This document shows, one piece after another, positions 45,824 through 54,607 of a stretch of 64,000 bases of DNA. The stretch comes from Myxococcus landrumus (GTDB lineage Bacteria; Myxococcota; Myxococcia; Myxococcales; Myxococcaceae). The notes under the pieces were generated by a model. The model made no database searches, was not told the origin of the DNA, and saw nothing but the letters and a program-made list of their open reading frames with translations. How positions within the stretch are numbered: the first letter of the stretch is position 1; every line of letters begins with the position of its first letter. The stretch lies in NCBI RefSeq assembly GCF_017301635.1, contig NZ_CP071091.1, positions 5,034,001 to 5,098,000 on the forward strand. Reading direction: 5' to 3'. The translations under genes were made by a program, and so were the position numbers.

Positions 45824-47344
45824 ATGGACCGCCCCCTGCACTCCGTGCGCACGCGGCTGGACGACTTCCTCGCGGAGTTGGCCACGCTGCAGTACCGGCA
45901 CGGCGCCGGACTGTCGCGAGACCTCCCGCTCGCAAGCCTCCACGCCTCCTTCCCGGAGCTCTCCGCCCCGGACACCTTCGCCGCCGCCAACGAGGCGCTC
46001 TCCAAGGCCCGCGCCAAGGAAGACGCTCTCGCCGTCCGCCGCATCCAGCTCCTGCGCGAGCTGGTGGCCACCCACGTGGAAGAGGCCCTCGCCGCGCGCC
46101 CGGCCCAGGCCGTGGCCGACGCAGAGTCCCGCGCGGTGCTCACCGTCGACGACCAGTCCTTCTCCTTCAGCGAGGCCCTCGGACGGCTGCCCCACGAGCC
46201 CGTTCGCGCCCGCCGCGCCAAGATGGAGCGCGCCCTGGGCAACTTCCTCTGGGAGCAGCGCGGCCCGCATGGCGACCGCCGCGAAGCCGCCCTCCACACC
46301 GTCGAGAAGCTGGGGGCAACGGACTACCCCGCCCTGCGCGAGGACGTCACGGGCATCGCCTACGCCAAGCTCGCCGAGGCCGCCGCCCAGACGCTCAAGC
46401 AGACCGAGGACGCCTACCGCGACGTGCTCGCCTACGCGCTCAAGAAGGTGGACCCGCTGCTGCGCCCGCTGCCCGGAGGCGACGCGCGCCGGCACGACGT
46501 CCAGGCCGCGCTCCAGGCCCCCTGGTTCGATGAGCACTTCCGCCGCGAGGATGGCTGGCCCGCGGTGGTGCGCTGGCTCGGCGAGTGGGGCTTCACGCCC
46601 AACGCCACGGGGCGCATCCGCCTGGACGAAGAGGACCGCCCCGGAAAGTCGCCGCGCCCCTTCGCCGTCGCCATCCGCGTGCCGGGAGATATCCGCCTGG
46701 TGCTACAGCCTCGCGGAGGGCTCGACGCGCTGGGCAGCCTGCTCCATGAGATGGGCCACGCGCAGCACCGCGCCCACGTCTCGGACACGCTGCCCATGGA
46801 GCTGCGCCGCCTGGGCGACGCTGGCATCACCGAGGCCCACGCCTCCGTCTTCGAGCGTCTCCTCCTGTCCCCCGAATGGCTCAAGCGCTACCTGGGCCTC
46901 GGCACGGTGCTCGCGCGGGACACGGTGCGGTTCGCCGCCTTCCAGTCCCTGGCCGTGCTGCGCCGCCACTGCGCCAAGCTGTCCTACGAGCTGTCCCTCT
47001 ACACGAAGGGCCCGTCCGCGGACCGCGCCGACGAATACGCCGACGGCCAGCGCCGCGCGCTGTTCGCGGAACCTCATCCCGGCTTCTTCCTGCACGACGT
47101 GGATCCTCAGCTGTACGTGGCGCACTACCTGCGAGCGTGGGCCCTGGAGACCCGGCTCACCGCGCGCCTCACCGAACGCTTCAACGAGGATTTCTGGAGG
47201 AACCCACACGCGGCCGCCTGGCTGAAGGGGCTGTACGCGCGAGGGGGGACGGATGACGCGGAAGGACTGGCCACGGAGGTCTCGGGCACGCCACTGGCCT
47301 TGCCCGAGGCGGGAGTGCGCCTCGTGGCCATCCTCAACCGGTAG
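45824..47344 (+). CDS. M3-like zinc metallopeptidase
   Basis: 506 residues. The gluzincin motif is HEMGHAQH (308-315), with the third zinc ligand Glu337 in ITEAHASVFE, 25 residues after the second His, as in M3 thimet/oligoendopeptidases. A long helical N-terminal region (about 1-230) matches the helical bowl of that fold. The C-terminal helices include LSYELSLYTKGPSADRADEY, near the M3 substrate region. No signal peptide, so a cytoplasmic oligopeptidase is likely. Total length is shorter than PepF (about 600), so it is a divergent branch. Confidence 0.8.
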   Translation: MDRPLHSVRTRLDDFLAELATLQYRHGAGLSRDLPLASLHASFPELSAPDTFAAANEALSKARAKEDALAVRRIQLLRELVATHVEEALAARPAQAVADAESRAVLTVDDQSFSFSEALGRLPHEPVRARRAKMERALGNFLWEQRGPHGDRREAALHTVEKLGATDYPALREDVTGIAYAKLAEAAAQTLKQTEDAYRDVLAYALKKVDPLLRPLPGGDARRHDVQAALQAPWFDEHFRREDGWPAVVRWLGEWGFTPNATGRIRLDEEDRPGKSPRPFAVAIRVPGDIRLVLQPRGGLDALGSLLHEMGHAQHRAHVSDTLPMELRRLGDAGITEAHASVFERLLLSPEWLKRYLGLGTVLARDTVRFAAFQSLAVLRRHCAKLSYELSLYTKGPSADRADEYADGQRRALFAEPHPGFFLHDVDPQLYVAHYLRAWALETRLTARLTERFNEDFWRNPHAAAWLKGLYARGGTDDAEGLATEVSGTPLALPEAGVRLVAILNR

Positions 47345-47362
47345 TAGGCGCCGCGCGGGCGA

Positions 47363-47698
47363 CTACTTCTTCTTGCGGAGGGCGCGGACGATCTTGTCCT
47401 TCGTCGGATTGGCGGCCGTCTCACGGGTCCGGGGCGCCGCCGCCTTGGGAGCCTGCGTCTTGGCCGCCGCGCGCGCGCGCATCGCCTTCATCAACTGCAT
47501 CTCGATGACAAGAAGCTCGTCCGCCAGTTCCGCGTTGTCGCCCGCGGCGCGGGGGAGCGGGGCCTGCGTGCTGGAAGCGCCGGCGCCGTGCCGCATCCGC
47601 AGCACCTTCTCCTCCTCGGCCGACAGCGTGCGCGTCTTCTCCAGCGCCGCCTTGACCTCCTTGGCCGTCACCGTGCTACTCCCGACCTTGCGCTCCAT
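47363..47698 (-). CDS. Small protein resembling a sigma70 region 4 without HTH
   Basis: 111 residues, GGGAGCGGAG directly before the ATG at 47698. The segment LSAEEEKVLRMRHGAG aligns with region 4.1 of RpoD (LTxREAKVLRMRFGI), and IEMQLMKAMRARA aligns with the closing helix IEAKALRKLR. The distance between the two blocks is 32 residues against 31 in E. coli RpoD. The helix-turn-helix between them (LEEVGKQFDVTRERIRQ in RpoD) is replaced by unrelated residues. A Lys/Arg/Ala-rich tail follows. It may bind core RNA polymerase or anti-sigma partners without DNA contact. Function unknown. Confidence 0.65.
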   Translation of the reverse strand: MERKVGSSTVTAKEVKAALEKTRTLSAEEEKVLRMRHGAGASSTQAPLPRAAGDNAELADELLVIEMQLMKAMRARAAAKTQAPKAAAPRTRETAANPTKDKIVRALRKKK

Positions 47699-47842
47699 CT
47701 CCGCTCCCTTGTTGTGCAGCTACTGAACATCCGACCATGTCGGATGCGTCCGGGCCGCAACCGTCGAGGATTGTAGAGGACGCAAGGGATGACGCAAATT
47801 TTCTTCCAACAGGTCGCTGCCGAGCTGTAGCGGCCGGGACGT

Positions 47843-48361
47843 CTACAGGTGAACCCCTAGGCCCAGGAAAGCGGAGGAGAGCTCCTGGCGCTCCCCGGCG
47901 AAGGGGGAGCCGTTGGAGGAGAAGTTCTGGTAGCGCAGCTCGCCGGAGACGAAGAGCTTGCGGCTCAGCTCCACCGTCACGCCCCCGCACAACTCCATCC
48001 CCAGTTGGAGGGTGCGCGCCACTTCCTCGTCGTGGGCCATCATCAGGCTCAGGCCCAGCCCCAGGTACGGACGGACCCTCCGGGGCCCCGCGGGCGTGAG
48101 GCGCAGGGACATGGGCGTCGCCTCCGTGAGCTGGCGGTTGGAGGCCACGTGCCCGCCGACCTCCAACACGGACAGCTCCCGCCGGTAGCTCCAGGCCAGT
48201 CCCGCGCTGTAGCCCACCCCGCGCTCCCCTTCCGCGTCCTTCAGGACGTAGGCGCCCACCGGAAAGACGGTGACGCCCAGGCTGCGCGCGGGAGGCTCCG
48301 CCCAGGCCTGGGTGGCCAGCAAGACGGACAGACTGGCCATGGGGATGCGGAGGTGGCGCAT
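47843..48361 (-). CDS. Small outer-membrane beta-barrel protein
   Basis: 172 residues from the ATG at 48361 (alternative TTG at 48379). Signal peptide RIPMASLSVLLATQAWA then EPP. The mature part has eight or so amphipathic strands (GVTVFPVGAYVLKD, VGYSAGLAWSYRRELSVLEV, RVRPYLGLGLSLMMA, CGGVTVELSRKLFVSGELRY) and ends LGLGVHL, consistent with an OmpA/OmpW-like 8-stranded barrel. Function unknown. A 143-bp gap with an AT-rich part separates it from the start of the sigma-region-4-like gene. Confidence 0.7.
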   Translation of the reverse strand: MRHLRIPMASLSVLLATQAWAEPPARSLGVTVFPVGAYVLKDAEGERGVGYSAGLAWSYRRELSVLEVGGHVASNRQLTEATPMSLRLTPAGPRRVRPYLGLGLSLMMAHDEEVARTLQLGMELCGGVTVELSRKLFVSGELRYQNFSSNGSPFAGERQELSSAFLGLGVHL

Positions 48362-48536
48362 GGCGCGCCTGGAGAGCAAGGCATACGCCAGTCAAAATCC
48401 ACTGCAAATCCAGCCACTTGGAGACACACCTGGCGGGACTGACGGCGGTGTCCGGGCAAGGCCGTCAGGGCAGGCAGCCCACCGTGGATGGACCCGGGCC
48501 CGCGCCACCCATGACGCGGGTGTCCGGGCCCCGAGG

Positions 48537-49574
48537 CTACTCGCCGGACGCCTCGTCCTCGGGCTCGGGCGGGGCATCGGTGGTCGTCGAGCCCTTGGCG
48601 CCCTCGGGCTTCGCGCGCTCGATGCCGAAGCGGTCCAGCGCGTCGGCGATGCCCTGGGGCTTGTCGGCGTCCGGGAGGAACTGCTCGGGAGGCGCCAGCT
48701 TCTGGTCCTTGCCCAGCTCCGACAGGGCCGCCTCCAGCGTCATGCGCAGCTCCGCCGCCTCCGGCGTCTTGTCCGCCGGCACGCCGATGCGCCCGTCCAG
48801 CCGCGCCTTGAGGACCACCGACGTGGCAGCGTCCACCAGCACCTCGCCATCCAACGAGCGAGGCACCCGGTGGGCGAAGAAGCCCGCGCGCCGCTTCGTC
48901 GTCTCATCCGCGCCGTTCCTGGGCTGCAGCAGCGTGGGCAGCGAACGGGACGTGTCCCCCGAGGCGGCCGGCGCCAGCGTCACCACGTAGCGCCACGCCG
49001 TACGGCCCTCATAGGTGACGGTCCCCTGCGGGGACAGCTTGAGCCGCCCCTGGAAGAGGCTGTCGAAGTCGCGAATGGCGCCGGTGAGCTCCGTGCGGGT
49101 GCGCTCGGCCATGCCCCGGTCGCGCAGACGCTGGCGGAAGGGCCCGTAGCGGTTCCGGGCGAACACCTGCCCGCCCACGCGCATCACCTCCAAGCCCTGG
49201 TCCCTCGAGTTCTCCAGAACACCGTGGAAGTCGCCGCTGACTCCCCCGGCCCCCGCGCGGAAGGTGCGAGTCTCGGTGAGCTTCACCGGGTTGGAGTCCG
49301 AGGCGGTCCACTCGTAGCCGAGGGTGGCCTGGTAGCGGTGGGGCCCCAGCCGCTCAGTGATTTCGGCGGCGTCCATGCCGAGGATTCGCCGGGCCACTTG
49401 AGGGTTATCCGCGACATCCTCGGGCGGGAGCTTCTGCTGGGCGGAGGCCACCACCTTGGGCGGGTCCTCCGGGGAGAAGATGCGAGCCTTGGCCGCCTTG
49501 TCGACCGGGTCCGAGCAGCCCGTGGCGGACAGAGCCACGGCAAGGGTGACGGCGGACTTCATCAAACGGCTCAC
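48537..49574 (-). CDS. Lipoprotein of unknown function
   Basis: 345 residues from a GTG at 49574 with GGAGGAGCC before it; an ATG at 49562 is possible. Signal KSAVTLAVALSATGC gives a lipidated Cys, although -3 is Ala rather than Leu. The mature part alternates helices and strands (YQATLGYEWTAS, VKLTETRTFRAGAGG, FQGRLKLSPQGTVTYEGRTA WRYVVTLAP in two runs), and the tail is acidic (PPEPEDEASGE). No motif identified. Divergent from the DUF2058 gene with about 107 bp between starts. Confidence 0.65.
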   Translation of the reverse strand: MSRLMKSAVTLAVALSATGCSDPVDKAAKARIFSPEDPPKVVASAQQKLPPEDVADNPQVARRILGMDAAEITERLGPHRYQATLGYEWTASDSNPVKLTETRTFRAGAGGVSGDFHGVLENSRDQGLEVMRVGGQVFARNRYGPFRQRLRDRGMAERTRTELTGAIRDFDSLFQGRLKLSPQGTVTYEGRTAWRYVVTLAPAASGDTSRSLPTLLQPRNGADETTKRRAGFFAHRVPRSLDGEVLVDAATSVVLKARLDGRIGVPADKTPEAAELRMTLEAALSELGKDQKLAPPEQFLPDADKPQGIADALDRFGIERAKPEGAKGSTTTDAPPEPEDEASGE

Positions 49575-49681
49575 GGCTCCTCCGGAGGGGGGTACCACGG
49601 GGGCGGCAAGTTACGTGGCGCGTACAGGAGCGGCAAGCTGCGGCTTGCGTGCGGCCGTGCAAGGGATAGAACGCCCAACTC

Positions 49682-50554
49682 ATGCAGAACCTGCGCGACA
49701 AGTTGTTGAAGGCGGGCCTCGTCACCGAGGAACAATCCAAGAAGGCCACCGATGCGGCCGCCAGCCAGGCGGAAGCGCGGAGGGCCCCATCCCAGGAGGG
49801 CGGCCGCTCCGGCGGTAGCCGTCCCCCGCCTCGGCGTGATGACAACCGGACATCCGGTGGCCCTCCGCCCCGAGGCGAGGACCGAGGCCCCCGCGAGGGC
49901 GGTGCTCGCCCCAGCGGTGGCCGTCCCGGTGGCGGTGGACCTCGCCATGGCGGTGGCTCCTTCCGGCCGAGCGGCGGCGGCGGTGCGAGCGGCGTTGGCG
50001 GCGGTGCGCCCCACCACGGACGCCCGGCGCCCACCGAGCGGCCCATTCCCAAGCTGCCCCCCATGCCCGGCTCCAAGGCCTACCAGCGCGCGGAGTCCAA
50101 GCGGCAGGTGGAGCTGGACAAGGCGCTGCGAGAGCTCGTGATGGGCGCGCAGGTGCCCCAGGAGGCGGGTGAGACGGCGTTCTACTTCATGACCCGCAAG
50201 GGCAAGCTGCGCCGGCTGGAGCTGACGCCGGAGCAGGCCAAGCGGCTGGAGGACGGCGAGCTCGCGGTGGTGGAGCGTCCGGACCCCGCTCAAATCGAGC
50301 ACGCGCTGGTGCCCTCTTCGGCGGCGGAGCAGATGTTCGCGCTCTCGAAGAAGGCGGTGCGCTTCCTCAACCGGAAGGACAGCCCCATCGGCTTCATGAA
50401 CGACGAGGAGCTCAAGGCGCAGCAGGCGGCGGAGGCCGCTGGCACCGCGCCGGAGCTGCCCGACGAGCCCGAGACGGACGGCGGCGAAGAGGCTCCGGCC
50501 GAGGCGGCTTCCGGCGAGGAGCCGAAGCCCGAGGGCGGCGAGAACCAGGGCTGA
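49682..50554 (+). CDS. DUF2058 (YaiL-like) protein with RGG-like insert
   Basis: 290 residues. The N-terminus MQNLRDKLLKAGLVTEEQSK and the C-terminal FYFMTRKGKLRRLELTPEQA, KRLEDGELAVV and EHALVPSSAAEQM match DUF2058 (YaiL, described as nucleoprotein- or polynucleotide-associated). Between them residues 40-125 are a disordered Gly/Arg/Pro stretch (GGSRPPPRRDD, RGEDRGPREGG, GGRPGGGGPRHGG) with RGG-like motifs known to bind RNA in other proteins. An acidic tail follows. Cytoplasmic RNA or ribosome association is the likely role. Confidence 0.8.
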   Translation: MQNLRDKLLKAGLVTEEQSKKATDAAASQAEARRAPSQEGGRSGGSRPPPRRDDNRTSGGPPPRGEDRGPREGGARPSGGRPGGGGPRHGGGSFRPSGGGGASGVGGGAPHHGRPAPTERPIPKLPPMPGSKAYQRAESKRQVELDKALRELVMGAQVPQEAGETAFYFMTRKGKLRRLELTPEQAKRLEDGELAVVERPDPAQIEHALVPSSAAEQMFALSKKAVRFLNRKDSPIGFMNDEELKAQQAAEAAGTAPELPDEPETDGGEEAPAEAASGEEPKPEGGENQG

Positions 50555-50578
50555 ACCCCGATTCACCTTTCACGGTGC

Positions 50579-50614
50579 CCTCCCCTCCTCCCACCACTCG
50601 GGGGCGAGGGGAGG
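50579..50614. terminator. Hairpin between convergent DUF2058 and gcdH
   Basis: CCTCCCCTC (50579-50587) pairs with GAGGGGAGG (50606-50614) around an 18-nt loop, 24 nt after the DUF2058 stop and 31 nt before the gcdH stop. It would act in both directions. Confidence 0.5.
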
Positions 50615-50644
50615 CGCCTGGAGCAACGGCCTCCCCCCTTCGGC

Positions 50645-51826
50645 TCAGTCGAAGGCGTCCAGTCCGGTGATGGCCTTGCCCAACACCAGCGTGTGCACCT
50701 CGTGGGTGCCCTCGTAGGTGAAGACGGATTCAAGATTCAGCATGTGGCGCACGGGCGGATACGCGTCGGTGATGCCATTGGCGCCGTAGATGCTCCGCGC
50801 CACCCGCGCGATATCCAGCGCGCTCTTCACGTTGTTGCGCTTGGCCAGGCTCACCATGACGGGCGTCACCTTGCCCTCGTCCTTGAGCCGCGCCACGCGC
50901 AGGCCGACCAGCTGCGCCTTCACGATGTCCTGGAGCATGTCCGCCAGCTTCTCCTGCGTGAGCTGGTAGCTGGCGACGGACTTGCCGTTGAACGACGCCC
51001 GGGACAGCGCGTACTCGCGCGCGCCCTCGAAGCACGCGATGGCGGCGCCCGTGACGGCGAAGGCGATGCCCAGCCGCGCGTTGTTGAGACAGGACAGCGG
51101 CCCCCGGAGGCCCTTCACGCCGGGCAGCATATTGCGCGCGGGCACGCGCACGTCCTGGAGGGACAGCTCGCTGGTGATGGAGGCGCGCAGGGAGAACTTG
51201 CCGGGAATGTCCCGCGCGGTGAAGCCGGGCATGCCCTTCTCCACCAGGAAGCCCCGGACGGACTCGGGGCCGCCGTCCTCCGTCTTCGCCCACACCACCG
51301 CGACGTCGGCGATGGCGCCGTTGGTAATCCACGTCTTGGTGCCGTTGAGGATGTAGTCGTCCCCGTCCTTGCGCGCGCGGGTGCGCATGCCTCCGGGGTT
51401 GGAGCCGAAGTCGGGCTCCGTGAGGCCGAAGCAGCCGATGACCTGCCCCCTGGCCATGGCCGGCAGGAAGCGCTCCTTCTGCTCCTCGCTGCCGTACGCG
51501 TGGATGGGGAACATGCACAGCGAGCCCTGCACGGAGGCGAAGGAGCGCAGCCCCGAGTCCCCCCGCTCCAGCTCCTGGAGGATGAGGCCATAGCTCACGG
51601 TGTTCAGCCCCGCGCAGCCGTGGCCTTGGAGGTTCGCGCCCAGCACGCCCATCTCCGCGAGCTGGGGGATGAGGTGGCGGGGGAACGTCCCGTCTCGAAA
51701 ATGCCCGCCGATGATGGGCAGCACCTCCCGGTCCACGAAGGCCGCCACCGTGTCGCGCACGGCCTTCTCCTCGGGGGACAGCAAGTCATCGAGCAGGAAC
51801 AGGTCCGTGATGTCCGCGCGTGCCAT
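50645..51826 (-). CDS. gcdH: Glutaryl-CoA dehydrogenase
   Basis: 393 residues. It follows human GCDH closely in order: HGCAGLNTVSYGLILQELER, SGLRSFASVQGSLCMFPIHA, CFGLTEPDFGSNPGGM, LNGTKTWITNGAIADVAVVWA, GKFSLRASITSELSL, LNNARLGIAFAVTGA, and the catalytic base Glu372 in FTYEGTHEVH. It oxidises and decarboxylates glutaryl-CoA to crotonyl-CoA in lysine and tryptophan breakdown. Divergent from an SDR gene 64 bp away, which could serve a later beta-oxidation-type step. Confidence 0.93.
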   Translation of the reverse strand: MARADITDLFLLDDLLSPEEKAVRDTVAAFVDREVLPIIGGHFRDGTFPRHLIPQLAEMGVLGANLQGHGCAGLNTVSYGLILQELERGDSGLRSFASVQGSLCMFPIHAYGSEEQKERFLPAMARGQVIGCFGLTEPDFGSNPGGMRTRARKDGDDYILNGTKTWITNGAIADVAVVWAKTEDGGPESVRGFLVEKGMPGFTARDIPGKFSLRASITSELSLQDVRVPARNMLPGVKGLRGPLSCLNNARLGIAFAVTGAAIACFEGAREYALSRASFNGKSVASYQLTQEKLADMLQDIVKAQLVGLRVARLKDEGKVTPVMVSLAKRNNVKSALDIARVARSIYGANGITDAYPPVRHMLNLESVFTYEGTHEVHTLVLGKAITGLDAFD

Positions 51827-51890
51827 GGCGCCCTCCTAGTACGGCGCGAGGCGCGTGCCCACTCCAGGCCAGGGCGCTAGGCTGCCGCGC

Positions 51891-52652
51891 ATGACGACGA
51901 CCCAGAAGAGCGTGGTGGTAACGGGTGCGAGCCGAGGCATCGGCCGCGCGGTGGCGCTGGCCTTCGCCCGCGAGGGCTATCGCGTCTGGGCGCTGGCCCG
52001 CGCGGCGGAGGCGCTGGAGACACTCGCGAAGGAAGGCGGAGCGTCCATCCACCCGCTCGTCGTGGACGTCGCGGACGAGGCGGCGCTGGTGGCGGCGACG
52101 AAGAAGATTCTCGCGGAGGGGACGCCCCGCGTGCTGGTGAACAACGCGGGCATCACCGTGTCCGCGCCGCTGACCAAGACACGCACCGAGGACCTGGCGC
52201 GGGTGATGGCCGTCAACGTGACGGCGCCCTTCATCCTCTGCCGGGAGCTGATGCCCGCCATGGCCCAGGCCGGAGGCGGCCGGGTCATCAACATCGGCTC
52301 CATGGCCGCGGTCCGCGGCATGAAGTACACGTCCGCCTACTGCGCGTCCAAGCACGCGCTCTTGGGCCTCACCCGGGCGCTCGCGGCGGAGTACGCCAAG
52401 AAGCAGGTGACGGTGAACGCGGTGAATCCGGGCTGGGTGGAGACGGACATGTTCACCCACGCCACGGCGGCCATCTCGAAGACGACGGGCCGCTCCGGAG
52501 AGGAGGCGCGCGAGGCGCTGGCCTCCATGAACGCCATGGGCCGCATCATCCAGCCCGAGGAGGTGGCCGCGCTGTGCCTCTTCCTCGCGTCGGACGCGGC
52601 GGGCGGAATCACCGGCGCCGCGCACGCCATCGACGGCGGCGAGCTGGGCTGA
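51891..52652 (+). CDS. Short-chain dehydrogenase/reductase, FabG-like
   Basis: 253 residues from the ATG at 51891. Cofactor motif VVVTGASRGIGRAVA (TGxxxGxG), NNAG, catalytic Ser in VINIGSMAAV, YCASKHALLG with the Tyr and Lys, and a closing IDGGELG. It is a classical SDR, probably a 3-hydroxyacyl reductase or dehydrogenase. The gene pair with gcdH suggests acyl-CoA metabolism, but the substrate is not readable. It converges with the chemoreceptor, 14 nt apart. Confidence 0.88.
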   Translation: MTTTQKSVVVTGASRGIGRAVALAFAREGYRVWALARAAEALETLAKEGGASIHPLVVDVADEAALVAATKKILAEGTPRVLVNNAGITVSAPLTKTRTEDLARVMAVNVTAPFILCRELMPAMAQAGGGRVINIGSMAAVRGMKYTSAYCASKHALLGLTRALAAEYAKKQVTVNAVNPGWVETDMFTHATAAISKTTGRSGEEAREALASMNAMGRIIQPEEVAALCLFLASDAAGGITGAAHAIDGGELG

Positions 52653-52666
52653 GCGCCCACCCCCGC

Positions 52667-54490
52667 CTAAATCTGGTAGCGCCCCACGATGGCGCTCAGC
52701 TCACCGGAGGCGGCGGAGAGCTGGACGGCGGCCTGCTCACTGGCCGCCATCCGGTCGACAATCTGGTCCGCCACGTCCGCCATGGAGCTGAGCGCGGCGA
52801 ACAGCTCCGCGATGCCCGCGTCCTGCTGCCGCACGGCCTCGGAGATGCTGCGCACCGTCTGGCCATTGCTCTGGATGATGTCCGCCAGCGAGCGGAGGCT
52901 CTCGCCCGCCGCGCGCACCTGGTCCAGGCCGCCCTCCACCTCGCGCGCGCCGCCCTCGCTGATGCGCACGGCGTCGGTGATGGCCCGGCCGATGTCGCCC
53001 AGGATGCCCTGCACCCGCGTCGTCGCGCCCGCTGACTGGTCCGCCAGCGAGCGCATCTGCCGCGCCACCACGGAGAAGGAGCGCCCCTGGTCTCCGCTGC
53101 GCGCCGCCTCGATGGACGCATTCAGCGCCAGCACGTTGGACTGGTCCGCCAGGTCCTTCACCGTGCGGGTGATGTCGCCCACCAGCCGCGTGCGCTGATG
53201 CAGCTCGGTGATGGTGCGGCCAATCTGCTCGACGTGCGAGCGGATGTGCGTGAGCCCGCCCACGCTGCCCCGCACCGCCTCTTCACCCGCCTGGCCGAAG
53301 CCGCTCGCCTTCTCCGCCTCGCGCTGGATGGACTCCACGCGCCGCGCCGCGGACCTCGAGGACTCCTGGAGCTGCTGCGCGGCGATCTGCACCTCGTGCA
53401 GCGCGATGGCCTGCTGTGACACGGCCTCGTTCTGCACGGACGCGGACTCGGTGAGCTGCGTCGCGGCGGACTCCAGCTGCTCCGCGGAGCCCTTGAGCGC
53501 CATCAACAGCGAGCGCAGCCGCGCCATCATCTCCGCGAACGATGCGGCCAGCCGGCCAATCTCGTCCTCCGAGCCCACCTCCAGCGTGCCCCGGAAGTCG
53601 CCCTCGGCCACCACCCGCTCCGCCGCCGCTGTCAACGAGCGCAACGGACGCGTCAGCCGCCGCACCAGCAGGAAGATGGCGCCACCCGCCGCCAGCGCCG
53701 TGAAGAGCCCCACGCCCACGATGATGAGCACCGTGGTGCCGAAGCGCGACGCTTCCTCCTCCTCATCCCGCGCCAGCACCAGCTCCAGCCCCTGGCCCAC
53801 CGGCTGGCTCAGCACCCGAAAGCGCGTGTTCGCCACCTCGACGCGCCCCTCCCGCGCCGTGCGCGCCGCCACCAGCAGCAGCCGCGCGGCCACCGGGTCC
53901 ACCGTCCCCGCCACCATCCGCCCCCCCACGTGCAGGAGCAGCTCCACGCCCCGCTGCCCTCTCAAATCCCGCAAGGGCGCCTCATCGAACCGGCTCCCCA
54001 GCACGAGGTGCCCCATGCCACGCCCCTCCACCTCCACCGGCCGGGACACCACCCAGTAGGGCCAGTCCCCCACGAAGAGCACTCCGGGTGCCCCCGACTT
54101 CACCAGCGCCGGGAGCGAGGGCAACGGCCCCGGAGCGGAGCCCGCGAGCAGCGCCCCTTCCGGATTCGCGACGAGAAAGAGCTCCACCGAGATGAGCGCC
54201 TTCTGCTCGTCGGCGAAGGACTGGAGCGCCCGCGCGTCCACCGCCGCCCCGGAGAGCAACGAGCGGAGCCGCTCATTCGCGGCCGCGCTGCGCAAGAGCA
54301 CCTTCAGCGTCCTCGCCTCCTGGGCGACGAGGCGGCTCCACGCGGCTTCGTCCTGGGTGAGCGATTGCGCCAGCGCCGTGTTCATCCGCGAGCGCAACAC
54401 GACGCCCGTGAAAGTCACGCACAACGCGGTGAGGACCAAGATGACCAGGGTGATGGTCGCGGTCAGACGAGCGGCGAGGCTGTGCGTCAT
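52667..54490 (-). CDS. Methyl-accepting chemotaxis protein
   Basis: 607 residues: membrane helix 1 (about 8-32), a periplasmic sensor domain of about 220 residues with a dCache/sCache-like character, membrane helix 2 (TTVLIIVGVGLFTALAAGGA), a HAMP domain (about 278-330, RRLTRPLRSLTAAAERV), and a cytoplasmic signalling coiled coil with the hairpin tip DQSNVLALNASIEAARSGDQ. No NWETF-type tail for CheR/CheB is present. The ligand is unknown. No che genes lie nearby, so it is an orphan receptor and joins a distant signalling cluster. Confidence 0.92.
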   Translation of the reverse strand: MTHSLAARLTATITLVILVLTALCVTFTGVVLRSRMNTALAQSLTQDEAAWSRLVAQEARTLKVLLRSAAANERLRSLLSGAAVDARALQSFADEQKALISVELFLVANPEGALLAGSAPGPLPSLPALVKSGAPGVLFVGDWPYWVVSRPVEVEGRGMGHLVLGSRFDEAPLRDLRGQRGVELLLHVGGRMVAGTVDPVAARLLLVAARTAREGRVEVANTRFRVLSQPVGQGLELVLARDEEEEASRFGTTVLIIVGVGLFTALAAGGAIFLLVRRLTRPLRSLTAAAERVVAEGDFRGTLEVGSEDEIGRLAASFAEMMARLRSLLMALKGSAEQLESAATQLTESASVQNEAVSQQAIALHEVQIAAQQLQESSRSAARRVESIQREAEKASGFGQAGEEAVRGSVGGLTHIRSHVEQIGRTITELHQRTRLVGDITRTVKDLADQSNVLALNASIEAARSGDQGRSFSVVARQMRSLADQSAGATTRVQGILGDIGRAITDAVRISEGGAREVEGGLDQVRAAGESLRSLADIIQSNGQTVRSISEAVRQQDAGIAELFAALSSMADVADQIVDRMAASEQAAVQLSAASGELSAIVGRYQI

Positions 54491-54607
54491 GCGCTCCGGT
54501 CTCGGAAAATCCTCCGAGACCCACCCTACCCCAAGCTTCTGGGATTGCGCAGTAAGGCGAGGATGACCCGGCTCGCGGGGTTGACCCGCCCACCGCCCTT
54601 CCCGGAC

